Source: Streptomyces morookaense
Lineage (GTDB): Bacteria > Actinomycetota > Actinomycetes > Streptomycetales > Streptomycetaceae
NCBI RefSeq assembly: GCF_013030945.1
Contig: NZ_JABBXF010000058.1
Span: 24,857 to 88,856 of the forward strand
Length of the DNA: 64,000 bases
Direction: 5' to 3'
The position numbers and the translations under genes are program-made. Below are positions 16,212 to 23,552 of this stretch, one piece after another (position 1 is the first letter of the stretch; every line of letters begins with the position of its first letter). Under the pieces are notes generated by a model. That model searched no databases. It worked only from the letters and a program-made list of their open reading frames with translations, and was not told where the DNA came from.

Positions 16212-16607
16212 TCAGAACGAGTTGCGCGGTTCCAGGAACTCCAGCCGGTTGCCGACCTTGTCGAAGGTGTGGAAGCAGTCGAAGCCGGGGATGCCCTCGC
16301 CCCAGGTGACGGGGTGGCCCTTGTCCTCCAGGCGGCGGGCGAGGTCGCCCAGGCAGTGCACCAGGACGGCCGGGTGCGCCTTGCGGAAGGGGCGGAAGTC
16401 GGTCTCCACGACCAGGTGCACCTCCAGCCCGCCGCCGCGGAACCGGCATCCGCCGAGGCTGCCCGGTTCGAGGGGCTTCTCGAGTTCGGTCATCCCGAGC
16501 AGGTCGCCCCAGAACACCCGGCTCAGGCCCTCACCGCCCGGCGGTATGGACAGCTGGATGTGGTGCACTCCGCCGAGGGTGAAGTCGCTGATGGTCTCGA
16601 CTGTCAT
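16212..16607 (-). CDS. VOC-family protein (glyoxalase fold)
   Basis: A 131-residue VOC protein: first half VHHIQLSIPPGGEGLSRVFW with a metal-type His, second half LEVHLVVETDFRPFRKAHPA and ending FDKVGNRLEFLEP, where the final Glu is the usual metal ligand. The ATG lies 5 nt after GGGACGAG. It follows a 66-codon gene by 29 nt and is probably co-transcribed with it. The C-terminal third is closely matched by a fragment at 39290-39424, so this gene is the intact member of a duplicated block. Confidence 0.8.
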   Translation of the reverse strand: MTVETISDFTLGGVHHIQLSIPPGGEGLSRVFWGDLLGMTELEKPLEPGSLGGCRFRGGGLEVHLVVETDFRPFRKAHPAVLVHCLGDLARRLEDKGHPVTWGEGIPGFDCFHTFDKVGNRLEFLEPRNSF

Positions 16608-16636
16608 GATGTCTCGTCCCGTCAGGGTTCCGGAGA

Positions 16637-16837
16637 TCACCGCTCCGCGCGCCGGCGCCTGGGCGTGGTGTGGCCGACTGCCGTGCGGGCGCGGGCCGGA
16701 GCGCCCAGGACCTGCAGAACGGGGTTGTGGATGGCGCCGGTTGCGACGCGCCCGACGGCCCTGCGGAGCATGGCGCGTACGGCCGGGGCGATGTGCGGCT
16801 GCGCGTGGCGGATAGGGAAGACGGTCAGCGCGGACAT
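16637..16837 (-). CDS. Small basic protein of unknown function
   Basis: A 66-residue frame starting MSALTVFPIRHAQPHIAPAV, with a strong GGAGGTGA site 6 nt before the ATG. It is rich in Arg, Ala and His, has no membrane helix, and matches no family I know. Its position 29 nt ahead of the VOC gene suggests one transcript. The ribosome-binding site is the main argument that it is real. Confidence 0.5.
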   Translation of the reverse strand: MSALTVFPIRHAQPHIAPAVRAMLRRAVGRVATGAIHNPVLQVLGAPARARTAVGHTTPRRRRAER

Positions 16838-17120
16838 GGGAGGTCACCTCCGTGAGGCGGCATGCCTGGTGCAGGGCATGCGCGGTCGGTCAGGCGCGGG
16901 ACAGTGCGGCCCCGTCGGCGAGCAGGCACAGCCGCTCGGCGCCGTCGCGCAGGGTCAGGGGCAGAACGGAAGGGAAGTGAGGAGGCACACGGGAGCGAGC
17001 CCTCATTGTCGGTGGGTTCGGTGAGGGGTCCTGGCCCCGGGCAGCGGGAGAGAACAGGTACAGCGATCAGCGATCCCCCTGCGGGCACGACAGGGCGAAA
17101 GGCCATGCAGCGAAAGGGAG

Positions 17121-17201
17121 TTACCGCGTACCGGAGGTCAGCAAGGACACACGGATACGGGGCCTGCCAAGGCCCGGACTACTGCAACTACTGCCATCCA
17201 C
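17121..17201 (-). CDS. Conserved 26-residue small ORF, copy A
   Basis: This frame opens with GTG (17201), 8 nt after AGGAGG, encodes VDGSSCSSPGLGRPRIRVSL and six more residues, and stops with TAA at 17121-17123. A second copy at 39079-39159 has the same length, 18 of 26 positions identical (counting the start codon), and stops at the same codon. Within the conserved core the two serine codons that differ are AGT here and AGC there, so they are silent. It sits in a structured repeat with a hairpin before the ribosome site and another over codons 9-14. I do not know the family. A leader peptide or a regulatory RNA are both possible. The next genes downstream are the 66-codon gene and the VOC gene. 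Confidence 0.55.
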   Translation of the reverse strand: MDGSSCSSPGLGRPRIRVSLLTSGTR

Positions 17202-17242
17202 GTCTCTCGCCTCCTCCCGGCCGGGGCGCACACGGGCGCCGG
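17151..17242 (-). repeat. Structured two-copy element, copy A
   Basis: This 92-nt segment matches 39038-39129 (opposite strand) at 82 of 92 positions by eye. On the minus strand it contains hairpin 1 (GGCGC-N6-GCGCC, 17240-17225), the site GGGAGGAGG, the small-ORF start, and hairpin 2 (GGGCC-N6-GGCCC, 17175-17160). Seven of the ten differences lie in the two 6-nt loops; the others are the start codon (GTG against ATG) and two silent changes. Confidence 0.8.
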
Positions 17243-17375
17243 AACATACACGGCGTAGCCGTCAAGAGGCCTCACCGACCGAGGGCCTCGCGTTTCGAGC
17301 CTAGCGACACGGCGCCGCACAAGCCCCGCTGCTTGACTCATCCTTGATGCCCCGGAAACAACTTGCCCCGGCCGG

Positions 17376-17387
17376 TAATGATCATTA
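17376..17387. promoter_or_regulatory. Perfect 12-bp palindrome in a 341-nt divergent intergenic region
   Basis: TAATGATCATTA is fully self-complementary and stands out as AT-rich. It lies about 155 bp before the VOC gene at 17543 and about 175 bp behind the small-ORF start at 17201, so it could control either. The rest of 17202-17542 holds the 5' end of the repeat element and otherwise shows no gene. Confidence 0.4.
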
Positions 17388-17542
17388 AGCTCACCCGGGT
17401 GACTGCCGGGTCGGCCATGGGCCATACACGAGTTGGGCACCCGGCCTCGGCGTGAGCGCGAGGCGGGCCAGGGCCCCGCCCCTTTTCTCCGTTTCCTCAG
17501 CGCCTCACCAGCGGATACCGGACTCGGAGATTTCCACCGCAC

Positions 17543-17959
17543 ATGCCGAACGAACTACCCGTCACCACCGTCCAGTTGAACCACACCGCCGTCTTCGCCA
17601 AGAACCGGCAGCTGTCTGCCGAGTTCATCGCCGCCATCCTCGGGCTGCAGGTCGGCGCCCCGTTCGGACCGTTCCTTCCCGTCGATCTCGGCAACGGCGT
17701 GACACTCGACTACTACACCAAGACCGACGAAGCGGTGCAGCCGCAGCACTACGCGTTCCTCGTGCCGGACGAGCAGTTCGACCTCATGATCGCCCGCCTG
17801 GAGGCGGTCGGGGTCACCTACTACGCCGATCCCCGCCACACCGAACCCGGCCGGATCAACCGCCTCTTCGGCGGCCGCGGGGCGTACTTTGCCGATCCGG
17901 ACGGCCACAACATGGAGATCATGACGCGGCCCTACGTCCGCGACCGCACCGCCGCCTGA
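17543..17959 (+). CDS. VOC-family protein
   Basis: A 138-residue VOC-fold protein: VQLNHTAVFAKNRQLSAEFI with a metal-type His in the first strand, FGPFLPVDLGNGVTLDYYTK, a His in QPQHYAFLV, and FADPDGHNMEIMTRP with the terminal Glu. This set (His, His, Glu) fits the canonical metal site better than the other two VOC proteins in the window. Substrate unknown; many actinobacterial relatives are annotated as glyoxalase or dioxygenase without proof. It stands alone, divergent from the structured element. Confidence 0.82.
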   Translation: MPNELPVTTVQLNHTAVFAKNRQLSAEFIAAILGLQVGAPFGPFLPVDLGNGVTLDYYTKTDEAVQPQHYAFLVPDEQFDLMIARLEAVGVTYYADPRHTEPGRINRLFGGRGAYFADPDGHNMEIMTRPYVRDRTAA

Positions 17960-18102
17960 GCGATGCGGTGGAAGGGCGCGGCCGGTTCGTACCGCCCCGG
18001 CGGGTGCAGGTACTGGGCGGCCGCGTCCTCTGCGGAGCGTCCAGGGGAGGTTCCGGTCCGCTCGTCGATCCGGCGCCCCATAGGGCTGCCGCACAGGCGG
18101 CT

Positions 18103-18897
18103 TCAGCGGCCAGGGCGGACGTGGAGGTCCAGTCCGCTCGTCCCCGGTTCCTCCGTTCCCGGGAGGAGCCGCATGGCGTGGTCGTAGTCGCCGCCGACGA
18201 GCGACCGGAACGCGACCGGTTCGTCCGTGAAGAGCCCGTCGAGCCGTCGGGCGTACTCCTGCGTCGCCGCCGCGAACAGCTCGTCGGACAGCTGGTTCGA
18301 GCCGAACACCGCGAACGGTTCGAGCGGTGCCATACCGGTGTACCAGAACAGGCCGTGCTGCACGGGGTGGAGGACGTCCGCCAGCCGACCGTGTATGCCC
18401 CGGTCGGAGAACGCCGTCTCCCGGGAACCGGCGGTCACCGACACCAGCGCCCGCCGCCCTGCCAGCGCGCCCTCGCTGTACGGCGGGGGGACTTCCGGGC
18501 CGTAGCCGAATCCGGCGGTGAACACCCGGTCGATCCAGCCCTTCAGGATCGCGGGCACCGAGAACCACCACAGCGGGAACTGCAGGATCACCGCGTCCGA
18601 CCAGCGCACCTTCTCCTGCTCGGCGGCGATGTCGGGCGACAGCCGCCCGGCCAGCGTGGCGCTCTGGGATGCGGCCATGACCGCCAGGCGCCGGTCCGGG
18701 GCGTGGCCGGGGAAGTCGTCGGCGTCCACCGTGGCCTTCCACTTCATGGCGTAGAGGTCGGACACCTGCACCTCGTGTCCCGCCGCCTGCAGGTGTCCGA
18801 CCGCGAAGGCGGTGAGGGCGGCGTTGAGCGATCGGGGTTCCGGATGGGCGCTGACGACGAGGATGTTCTTCCGCTGCTGCGGTACTGCTGCGTTCAT
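18103..18897 (-). CDS. NAD(P)H:quinone oxidoreductase, flavodoxin-like fold
   Basis: A 264-residue protein with the MdaB/NQO1 pattern: NILVVSAHPEPRSLNAAL (FMN/FAD phosphate loop), the substrate-access segment QFPLWWFSVPAILKGWIDRV, and GALAGRRALVSVTAGSRETA. The family uses NAD(P)H for two-electron reduction of quinones, protecting from redox cycling. The gene is divergent from an HTH regulator with 99 bp between starts, which probably controls it. Cytoplasmic; no signal peptide. Confidence 0.88.
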   Translation of the reverse strand: MNAAVPQQRKNILVVSAHPEPRSLNAALTAFAVGHLQAAGHEVQVSDLYAMKWKATVDADDFPGHAPDRRLAVMAASQSATLAGRLSPDIAAEQEKVRWSDAVILQFPLWWFSVPAILKGWIDRVFTAGFGYGPEVPPPYSEGALAGRRALVSVTAGSRETAFSDRGIHGRLADVLHPVQHGLFWYTGMAPLEPFAVFGSNQLSDELFAAATQEYARRLDGLFTDEPVAFRSLVGGDYDHAMRLLPGTEEPGTSGLDLHVRPGR

Positions 18898-18996
18898 GCC
18901 GTCCACCCTTTCCCGGGCGCGGCCGGGCAGCCAGCACCCTGTACAACCGGTGGATCCGTGATCCTGGTACTGCGAGGGCCACTCATACTTGAGCGC

Positions 18997-19899
18997 ATGG
19001 AGCGCGCAGACGACCGCATCACCACCAGTGGCAGCGACAGGGACGGGAGCGGCCCCGTCGACGGGATCGGCGACGACCGGCGGGCGCTCGGCAGCTTCCT
19101 GCGCGCCCGCCGGGGGCGCGTCGCGCCGGAACACGTCGGGATCGAGGGCGGCCGTCGGCGACGGGTGCGCGGGCTGCGCCGCGAGGAGTTGTCGCAGCTC
19201 GCCGGGATCAGCGTGGACTATTACGTGCGCCTCGAACAGGGCCGTGCCACGCAGCCCTCGCCCGAGGTGCTCGACGCGCTCGCCAGGGCGCTCGGCCTCG
19301 ATGCGGCGGAGCGGCAACATCTCGCCAATCTGGCCGGGAACAGACGCTGCCCCGCACCCACGGTTCGGGTCAGCCCCCTGCTGCAGCGGATGCTGGACGG
19401 CATGGACGGCTTCCCGGCCTTCGCGACGAACCATCGTCTGGACGTGGTGGCCTGGAACGGGCTCGGTTCCGAGCTGCTGGGAGGCCTGGCCGGTCCGGCC
19501 CGCCGCGACCGCAACCAGGCCAGGTTCCTCTTCCTCGACCCGGCCTCCCGGGCCGTCCACCCCGAGTGGGAGGCGAGGGCCGCCGAGGCCGCGGGCATGC
19601 TGCGGGTCTCGGCGGCGTGCTATCCCGGCGACGCGGAGCTGACCGGGCTCGTGACCGAACTGTCCGCGCGCAGCGCCGACTTCCGGCGGATCTGGGCGAG
19701 TGGCGAGGTCGTGACGTGCGCGGCGGGGCGGAAGCGGCTGCAGCATCCGGTGACCGGCCTGCTGGCCCTGGACTACGAGACGCTGCACGTGCCGGCCGCG
19801 CCCGGCGAGACGGGCCTGGTCGTGCACGTGTTCAGCGCCGAGGAGGGCAGTCGGGAGGCCGCCGCCCTCGCCCGGCTGGCCACGGAACCGCGGCCGTGA
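18997..19899 (+). CDS. XRE-family regulator with MmyB-like ligand-binding domain
   Basis: A 300-residue protein. Residues about 30-110 carry the HTH (LGSFLRARRGRVAPEHVG, then RRVRGLRREELSQLAGISVD and YYVRLEQGR). The rest is an MmyB-type PAS-like domain with VSPLLQRMLDGMDGFPAFAT and the WNGLGSELLGGL segment, which binds fatty-acid-like ligands in characterised relatives. The arrangement divergent from a quinone reductase is common in Streptomyces and suggests it represses that gene until a ligand arrives. Confidence 0.88.
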   Translation: MERADDRITTSGSDRDGSGPVDGIGDDRRALGSFLRARRGRVAPEHVGIEGGRRRRVRGLRREELSQLAGISVDYYVRLEQGRATQPSPEVLDALARALGLDAAERQHLANLAGNRRCPAPTVRVSPLLQRMLDGMDGFPAFATNHRLDVVAWNGLGSELLGGLAGPARRDRNQARFLFLDPASRAVHPEWEARAAEAAGMLRVSAACYPGDAELTGLVTELSARSADFRRIWASGEVVTCAAGRKRLQHPVTGLLALDYETLHVPAAPGETGLVVHVFSAEEGSREAAALARLATEPRP

Positions 19900-19957
19900 G
19901 GCCGTGCGGCCACGGCGGCGGGTGCCCGAGCCGCCGGCGGGGGCGACGGCCGGCGAC

Positions 19958-20290
19958 TCACGCGTTGGCGTTGCTGTAGGCCTCGCGGATTTCGGCGGGG
20001 ACGCGCCCCCGGTCGTTCAGGCTGTAGCCGTTCTCCTTGGCCCACGCGCGAATCTTCGCGGTGTCGGGGCTGCCGACCGTGGCGGCGCGGGGCTTTCCCC
20101 GCCCGCCGGGCCGGCTGCCGGCCTTGCGGCCCGCTTTCATGAACTCCGCGAGGGATTCCCGTAGTTTCCGGGCGTTCGCCTCGCTCAGGTCGATCTCGTA
20201 GCTCTTGCCGTCCATCGCGAACGTCACCGTTTCGTGCGCCTCGCCGCCGTCGAGGTCGTCGATCAGCAGAACCTGCACCTTTTGTGCCAT
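19958..20290 (-). CDS. lsr2: Lsr2 nucleoid-associated protein
   Basis: A 110-residue protein. The N-terminal dimerisation strands (MAQKVQVLLIDDLDGGEAHE, FAMDGKSYEIDLS) are followed by a basic linker (GSRPGGRGKPRAA) and a C-terminal DNA-binding domain with the AT-hook-like RGR in NDRGRVPAEI after IRAWAKENGYSL. Lsr2 bridges AT-rich, often acquired, DNA and silences it, functionally like H-NS. Length and sequence match the actinobacterial family. GGGAG lies 7 nt before the ATG. A 144-nt region upstream separates it from the carboxypeptidase gene. Confidence 0.95.
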   Translation of the reverse strand: MAQKVQVLLIDDLDGGEAHETVTFAMDGKSYEIDLSEANARKLRESLAEFMKAGRKAGSRPGGRGKPRAATVGSPDTAKIRAWAKENGYSLNDRGRVPAEIREAYSNANA

Positions 20291-20434
20291 GGATGAACTC
20301 CCGGAAACAGGGGGCTTGTTGACGTTCCCGGCATTGCCGCTCGGAGCGGAAGCCGCGTCTCCTCCGGCCAGCACGGTACCCACGGAAGAACCACATCATC
20401 CGTCCGGCGGCGCCCGATCATCCTTCGGTGCGAT

Positions 20435-21775
20435 TCAGCCCAGGCGGGTCAGCCGTGCCGCCGTCCCCGGCTGCCCGAGGTCGCGCCGGAGCTCGACGGG
20501 GACTTCGACCGCGCTGCCGGTGCCGTCGCCGATGCTCAGCACTCCGACCCGCTTTCCGGCGGGGGCCGTGTGCGGAATCGCCGTGCCGCCGTTGCCGAGT
20601 TTCAGCTTCGCGGTGAGACCGGTCCAGCCGACGACGGACACGGGTTCGGACGTGACGACCGGTGTCCGGCCGCCGAGGCCGTCGTCGACGTGGCCGACGA
20701 CGGTCCCCTTGTCCATCAACGCCCGCTCCTGCAGGGCGTTCCGGGCCGCGGCCATCACCTTCTTGCTGACCGCGTTGACGGTGTCGATGACCGGCGCCCT
20801 GTGCTGGCCCAGGATGGCGCCCACGACCGTCACCGTCTGCCGGCCGGTCTTCCTGGTGGCGGCGAACAGCAGATTGCCGCCGGCCTTGGTGGTCGACCCG
20901 GTCTTGATGCCGATCGCATTGTCGAAGGGCACGAGGCTGTTGAAATTCCGCCAGGTCCTGCCCGAGGGGTCTTTCCACTGCGGCAGCCTGGTGATGTCCG
21001 TCAACGCCTTGATTTTCACGAGCTCGTTGCCCAGCTTCACCTGGTCCTCGGCGGTGCTGACCGTGGTCTCCTTCAGCCCGGACGGATCGGTGTAGGTGGT
21101 GCGGTCCATTCCGAGCCTCCTGGCCGCCGCGTTCATCTTGCCGGCGAATGCCTCCTCGGATCCGGAGTCCCAGCGGGCCAGCAGGCGGGCGATGTTGTTC
21201 GCCGACGGAATCATGAGAGCCGACAGGGCGTCCTTCAGCGAGAGTCTGTCGTTCTCCTTCACCGTGTTGAGCGTCGACTCCCCCGCGGCGTCATAACCGC
21301 CCTCTTTCTGGGCCTTCGCGTCGACGGTGACGGACGGGCCGTCCGCACCGGGCTGCAGCGGGTGTTCGCGGAGGATGACGTATGCGGTCATGGCCTTTGC
21401 GACGGAGCCGATCGGCACGGGATTCTGCTCGCCGAACCGGTCCATGGTGCCCAGGCCCGCGACGGACATCCAGCCCTGCCCCTCGGTGGGCCAGGGCAGC
21501 GAGGGGCTGCTGCCCTCGAAGGTGTACGTCGCGTCCGCGGAGAGCGAGAGCGTCGGAGCGGGCAGGGGGCGCAGGGCCTGTACCGCCAATGCCACGAGGA
21601 GGAGCAGGAGGGCCGACGCCGCCCAGATCCGCGGCCGCTTTCCGGCCGGCCGGAAAGCGGCCGGCGGAGGCGGTGGCGTATTCGCCGGTTCGGCCGTAAG
21701 GGTGGGCGGTTCCTGAGGCGGGGCACCTGCCTCGGGCGCGCGTCCCTGACGCCCGGTCGATTCGGGGGTGGTCAC
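20435..21775 (-). CDS. D-alanyl-D-alanine carboxypeptidase (low-mass PBP, peptidase S11)
   Basis: A 446-residue membrane-bound enzyme. After a Pro-rich cytoplasmic leader (TPPPPPAAFRPAGKRPR) comes one membrane helix (IWAASALLLLLVALAVQALR), then the extracytoplasmic S11 domain: SVAK near residue 120 (catalytic Ser and Lys), SAN near 185, and KTGSTTKAG near 290. It trims the terminal D-Ala of peptidoglycan stem pentapeptides. GTG 21775 was chosen because GGAGG lies 7 nt upstream; longer starts lack such a site. The C-terminal about 100 residues form the beta-rich PBP5-like stalk. The leader coding region contains a perfect 32-bp palindrome. Confidence 0.9.
   Translation of the reverse strand: MTTPESTGRQGRAPEAGAPPQEPPTLTAEPANTPPPPPAAFRPAGKRPRIWAASALLLLLVALAVQALRPLPAPTLSLSADATYTFEGSSPSLPWPTEGQGWMSVAGLGTMDRFGEQNPVPIGSVAKAMTAYVILREHPLQPGADGPSVTVDAKAQKEGGYDAAGESTLNTVKENDRLSLKDALSALMIPSANNIARLLARWDSGSEEAFAGKMNAAARRLGMDRTTYTDPSGLKETTVSTAEDQVKLGNELVKIKALTDITRLPQWKDPSGRTWRNFNSLVPFDNAIGIKTGSTTKAGGNLLFAATRKTGRQTVTVVGAILGQHRAPVIDTVNAVSKKVMAAARNALQERALMDKGTVVGHVDDGLGGRTPVVTSEPVSVVGWTGLTAKLKLGNGGTAIPHTAPAGKRVGVLSIGDGTGSAVEVPVELRRDLGQPGTAARLTRLG
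21632..21663. repeat. Perfect 32-bp palindrome inside the carboxypeptidase gene
   Basis: The sequence is fully self-complementary over 32 bp, centred on CCGGCCGG with arms through CTTTCC/GGAAAG to CGGCCG. On the coding strand it specifies Arg-Pro-Ala-Gly-Lys-Arg-Pro just before the membrane helix. In mRNA it would form a very stable hairpin about 115-145 nt after the start codon. Confidence 0.9.
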
Positions 21776-22043
21776 CGCTCTGCCTCCGTACGCGCTCCAA
21801 AGGTGTGCAAGACGCCGTTCCTCCCTGAGTTCACGGTATTCGGAAGGACAAAACGCCACGGCAGGCCCGGCGGTTCCATGAATTGCGGGGTGATTTCCCG
21901 TCGGAGGAATTACCGCCGGAGCCGTTGCCGACCACCTTCGATCTTGTCACGGAACGCTCACATCACCGGCAATGACTCGTCATTTTGACCGGTCAGGCTA
22001 ATGGCGGCGGAGCGGATATCCCTTTGATTTGTCGTGCACCTGG

Positions 22044-22430
22044 TCAGGAAACGGCGTACTGGGCCACCCCGTTGCCGAACGACCAGCCGATCGTCTCGTT
22101 CTCGGTCAGCGTGACGAGCACGTTCCGCGGTTCGGTGCCCGCGTATTCCTGGGCGAGCTCGGCGATGCGCCGGTACAGCGCCTGCTTCCGCTCGGGCGTC
22201 CGGCCCGAGCGCAGGGTGATCGCGACGAACACGACGCCTTCGTCGCGGCGGATACCGAGGTAATCCTCGTAGCGCAGCGTGCTGTTGACACCGTCGTGCC
22301 CGGTCAGGACCTGGAAGCGGTCGTCGGCCGGGATGCCGATCGTCTCCACCAGGGCGTCGTGGACGGCCCGGCCGAGCGCCTCCAGACGGTCGGCGTCGGT
22401 TCCCAGTGCGTCGATGCGGACAAATGGCAT
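22044..22430 (-). CDS. Tautomerase-superfamily (4-oxalocrotonate tautomerase-like) protein
   Basis: A 128-residue protein starting MPFVRIDALG. Pro2, which becomes the N-terminal catalytic base after Met removal, is present. LGRAVHDALVETIGIPADDR and FVAITLRSGRTPERKQALYR match the beta-alpha-beta units of the MIF/tautomerase fold in a fused, longer subunit. Likely reaction: keto-enol tautomerisation or hydrolytic dehalogenation of small carboxylates. It lies 76 nt after the alpha/beta hydrolase gene, with a palindrome in the gap. Confidence 0.82.
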   Translation of the reverse strand: MPFVRIDALGTDADRLEALGRAVHDALVETIGIPADDRFQVLTGHDGVNSTLRYEDYLGIRRDEGVVFVAITLRSGRTPERKQALYRRIAELAQEYAGTEPRNVLVTLTENETIGWSFGNGVAQYAVS

Positions 22431-22499
22431 GCCAGTACTCCTCTTTCAGGTATGCGAGGGCAGAGGCGTGCCACTCCCCCCGTGCTCACGACCATGATC

Positions 22500-22517
22500 G
22501 TACATACTAGTAGGTAC
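22500..22517. promoter_or_regulatory. Candidate operator between hydrolase and tautomerase genes
   Basis: GTACATACTAGTAGGTAC is an 18-bp near-perfect palindrome (16 of 18 positions self-complementary), with central CTAG. It overlaps the stop of the hydrolase gene and lies about 70 bp upstream of the tautomerase start. Its size and symmetry fit a TetR- or MarR-type dimer site. Confidence 0.45.
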
Positions 22518-23379
22518 AGAAGGTCCGGCGGATCGCCTCCGCGAAGCGGTCCGGGGCCTCCACCGGTACGAAGTGGCCGACGCCGTCGACGTGTTCGAGC
22601 GTGACGTCGCGGAAGAAGTCCCCGAGCCGGTCCGACCACTCCCGCCGGAACAGCGGGTCGTGTTCCGGCCACAGGACGGTCGTCGGAACGGCGATGCGGT
22701 CCGCGCGGGCAGGGGGCTTCTCACCCTGGGAGAGGGCCACCGCCCCGGCGCCCGCCCGGTACCACGCGATGGAGGCCGCGAACGCGCCGGGAGCTGAATA
22801 GGCGTCGACGAGGTGCTCCAGGGTGTCCTCGTCGGGGGTGTACGCCGGGCCGGACCAGTGCGCCCGGAAGTGGCGAAGATACTCGCGCAGCGCCTCCGGT
22901 CTGCCGTCGAGGAGCTGCTCGGCCAGGGCGAGCTGATGGAACGGCTGGTACCAGAACTCCCGCTGCGCCCGCGGGTCGAGGATGCGGTCGCCGATGCCGG
23001 GCAGCGGCGGCGAGACCACCAGGGCGCGCACGTGCTCCGGGTACGTGCGGGCCACCGCCTGCGCGATGCGGCTGCCGATGTCGTATCCGGCCAGGACGGG
23101 CCGTTCCAGGCCCAGTTCGCCGATGAGCCCGACCACGCTGCGGGCCTGGGCCGCGGCGTCGTACAGCTCCGGGCGGTGGGCGGTGTGCCTGTCGGAGTCG
23201 CCGAATCCCCGGAGGTCCGGGACGACGACGTCGTGCGTCCCGGCCAGCAGCGGGACGACATCTCGGTAGTCGGTGCGGTCGCCCGGCCAGCCGTGCAGCA
23301 GCACGACGGCGTCGCCGGAGCCCGGCCCCCTTCGGTCGTAGGCGAGTTGGAAACCGTCCACCGGTGCACTGCGGGGCAT
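22507..23379 (-). CDS. Alpha/beta hydrolase, epoxide-hydrolase-like
   Basis: A 290-residue protein with VVLLHGWPGDRTDYRDVVPL (oxyanion HGWP loop typical of epoxide hydrolases and dehalogenases), VVVPDLRGFGDSD, and nucleophile Asp in LAGYDIGSRIAQAV (about residue 98). The C-terminal catalytic His lies in DGVGHFVPVEAP, and the cap domain runs from about 130 to 215. An Asp nucleophile argues for epoxide hydrolase or haloalkane-like chemistry, not esterase. AGGAGG lies 5 nt before the ATG. It probably forms a small catabolic unit with the tautomerase. Confidence 0.85.
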   Translation of the reverse strand: MPRSAPVDGFQLAYDRRGPGSGDAVVLLHGWPGDRTDYRDVVPLLAGTHDVVVPDLRGFGDSDRHTAHRPELYDAAAQARSVVGLIGELGLERPVLAGYDIGSRIAQAVARTYPEHVRALVVSPPLPGIGDRILDPRAQREFWYQPFHQLALAEQLLDGRPEALREYLRHFRAHWSGPAYTPDEDTLEHLVDAYSAPGAFAASIAWYRAGAGAVALSQGEKPPARADRIAVPTTVLWPEHDPLFRREWSDRLGDFFRDVTLEHVDGVGHFVPVEAPDRFAEAIRRTFCTY

Positions 23380-23404
23380 CTGTGCCTCCTGAGTCTCGTG
23401 TGGT

Positions 23405-23426
23405 ACGTACTCGACTCAACTTACGT
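23405..23426. promoter_or_regulatory. Candidate operator upstream of the alpha/beta hydrolase
   Basis: Arms ACGTA (23405-23409) and TACGT (23422-23426) are separated by 12 nt, 25 bp before the hydrolase ATG. The left side contains TACGTACT, similar to TACATACT in the palindrome at 22500-22517, so one regulator could bind both sites. Confidence 0.35.
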
Positions 23427-23552
23427 CTGTGGCGCGGACGGTTGTACTCCCGCCATAAGACGGCAACGATTTCCCACTGGGTATTTTCCGTCGGTCCGTC
23501 GCCCGCCCGGGGCCTCCGACGGCGCCTTACGGGCGTGCAGCCCCCGCACGGG

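Noticed and set aside
17138..17250. Alternative frame in the structured element reading GRRRETWMAVVAVVRALAGP
   Set aside because: It ends in Cys-Pro-Cys at copy A and so looked like a cysteine-type leader peptide. The copy at 39 kb lacks the same stop and has non-silent Ala/Val changes in this frame, whereas the DGSSCSS frame keeps its length and has silent changes.
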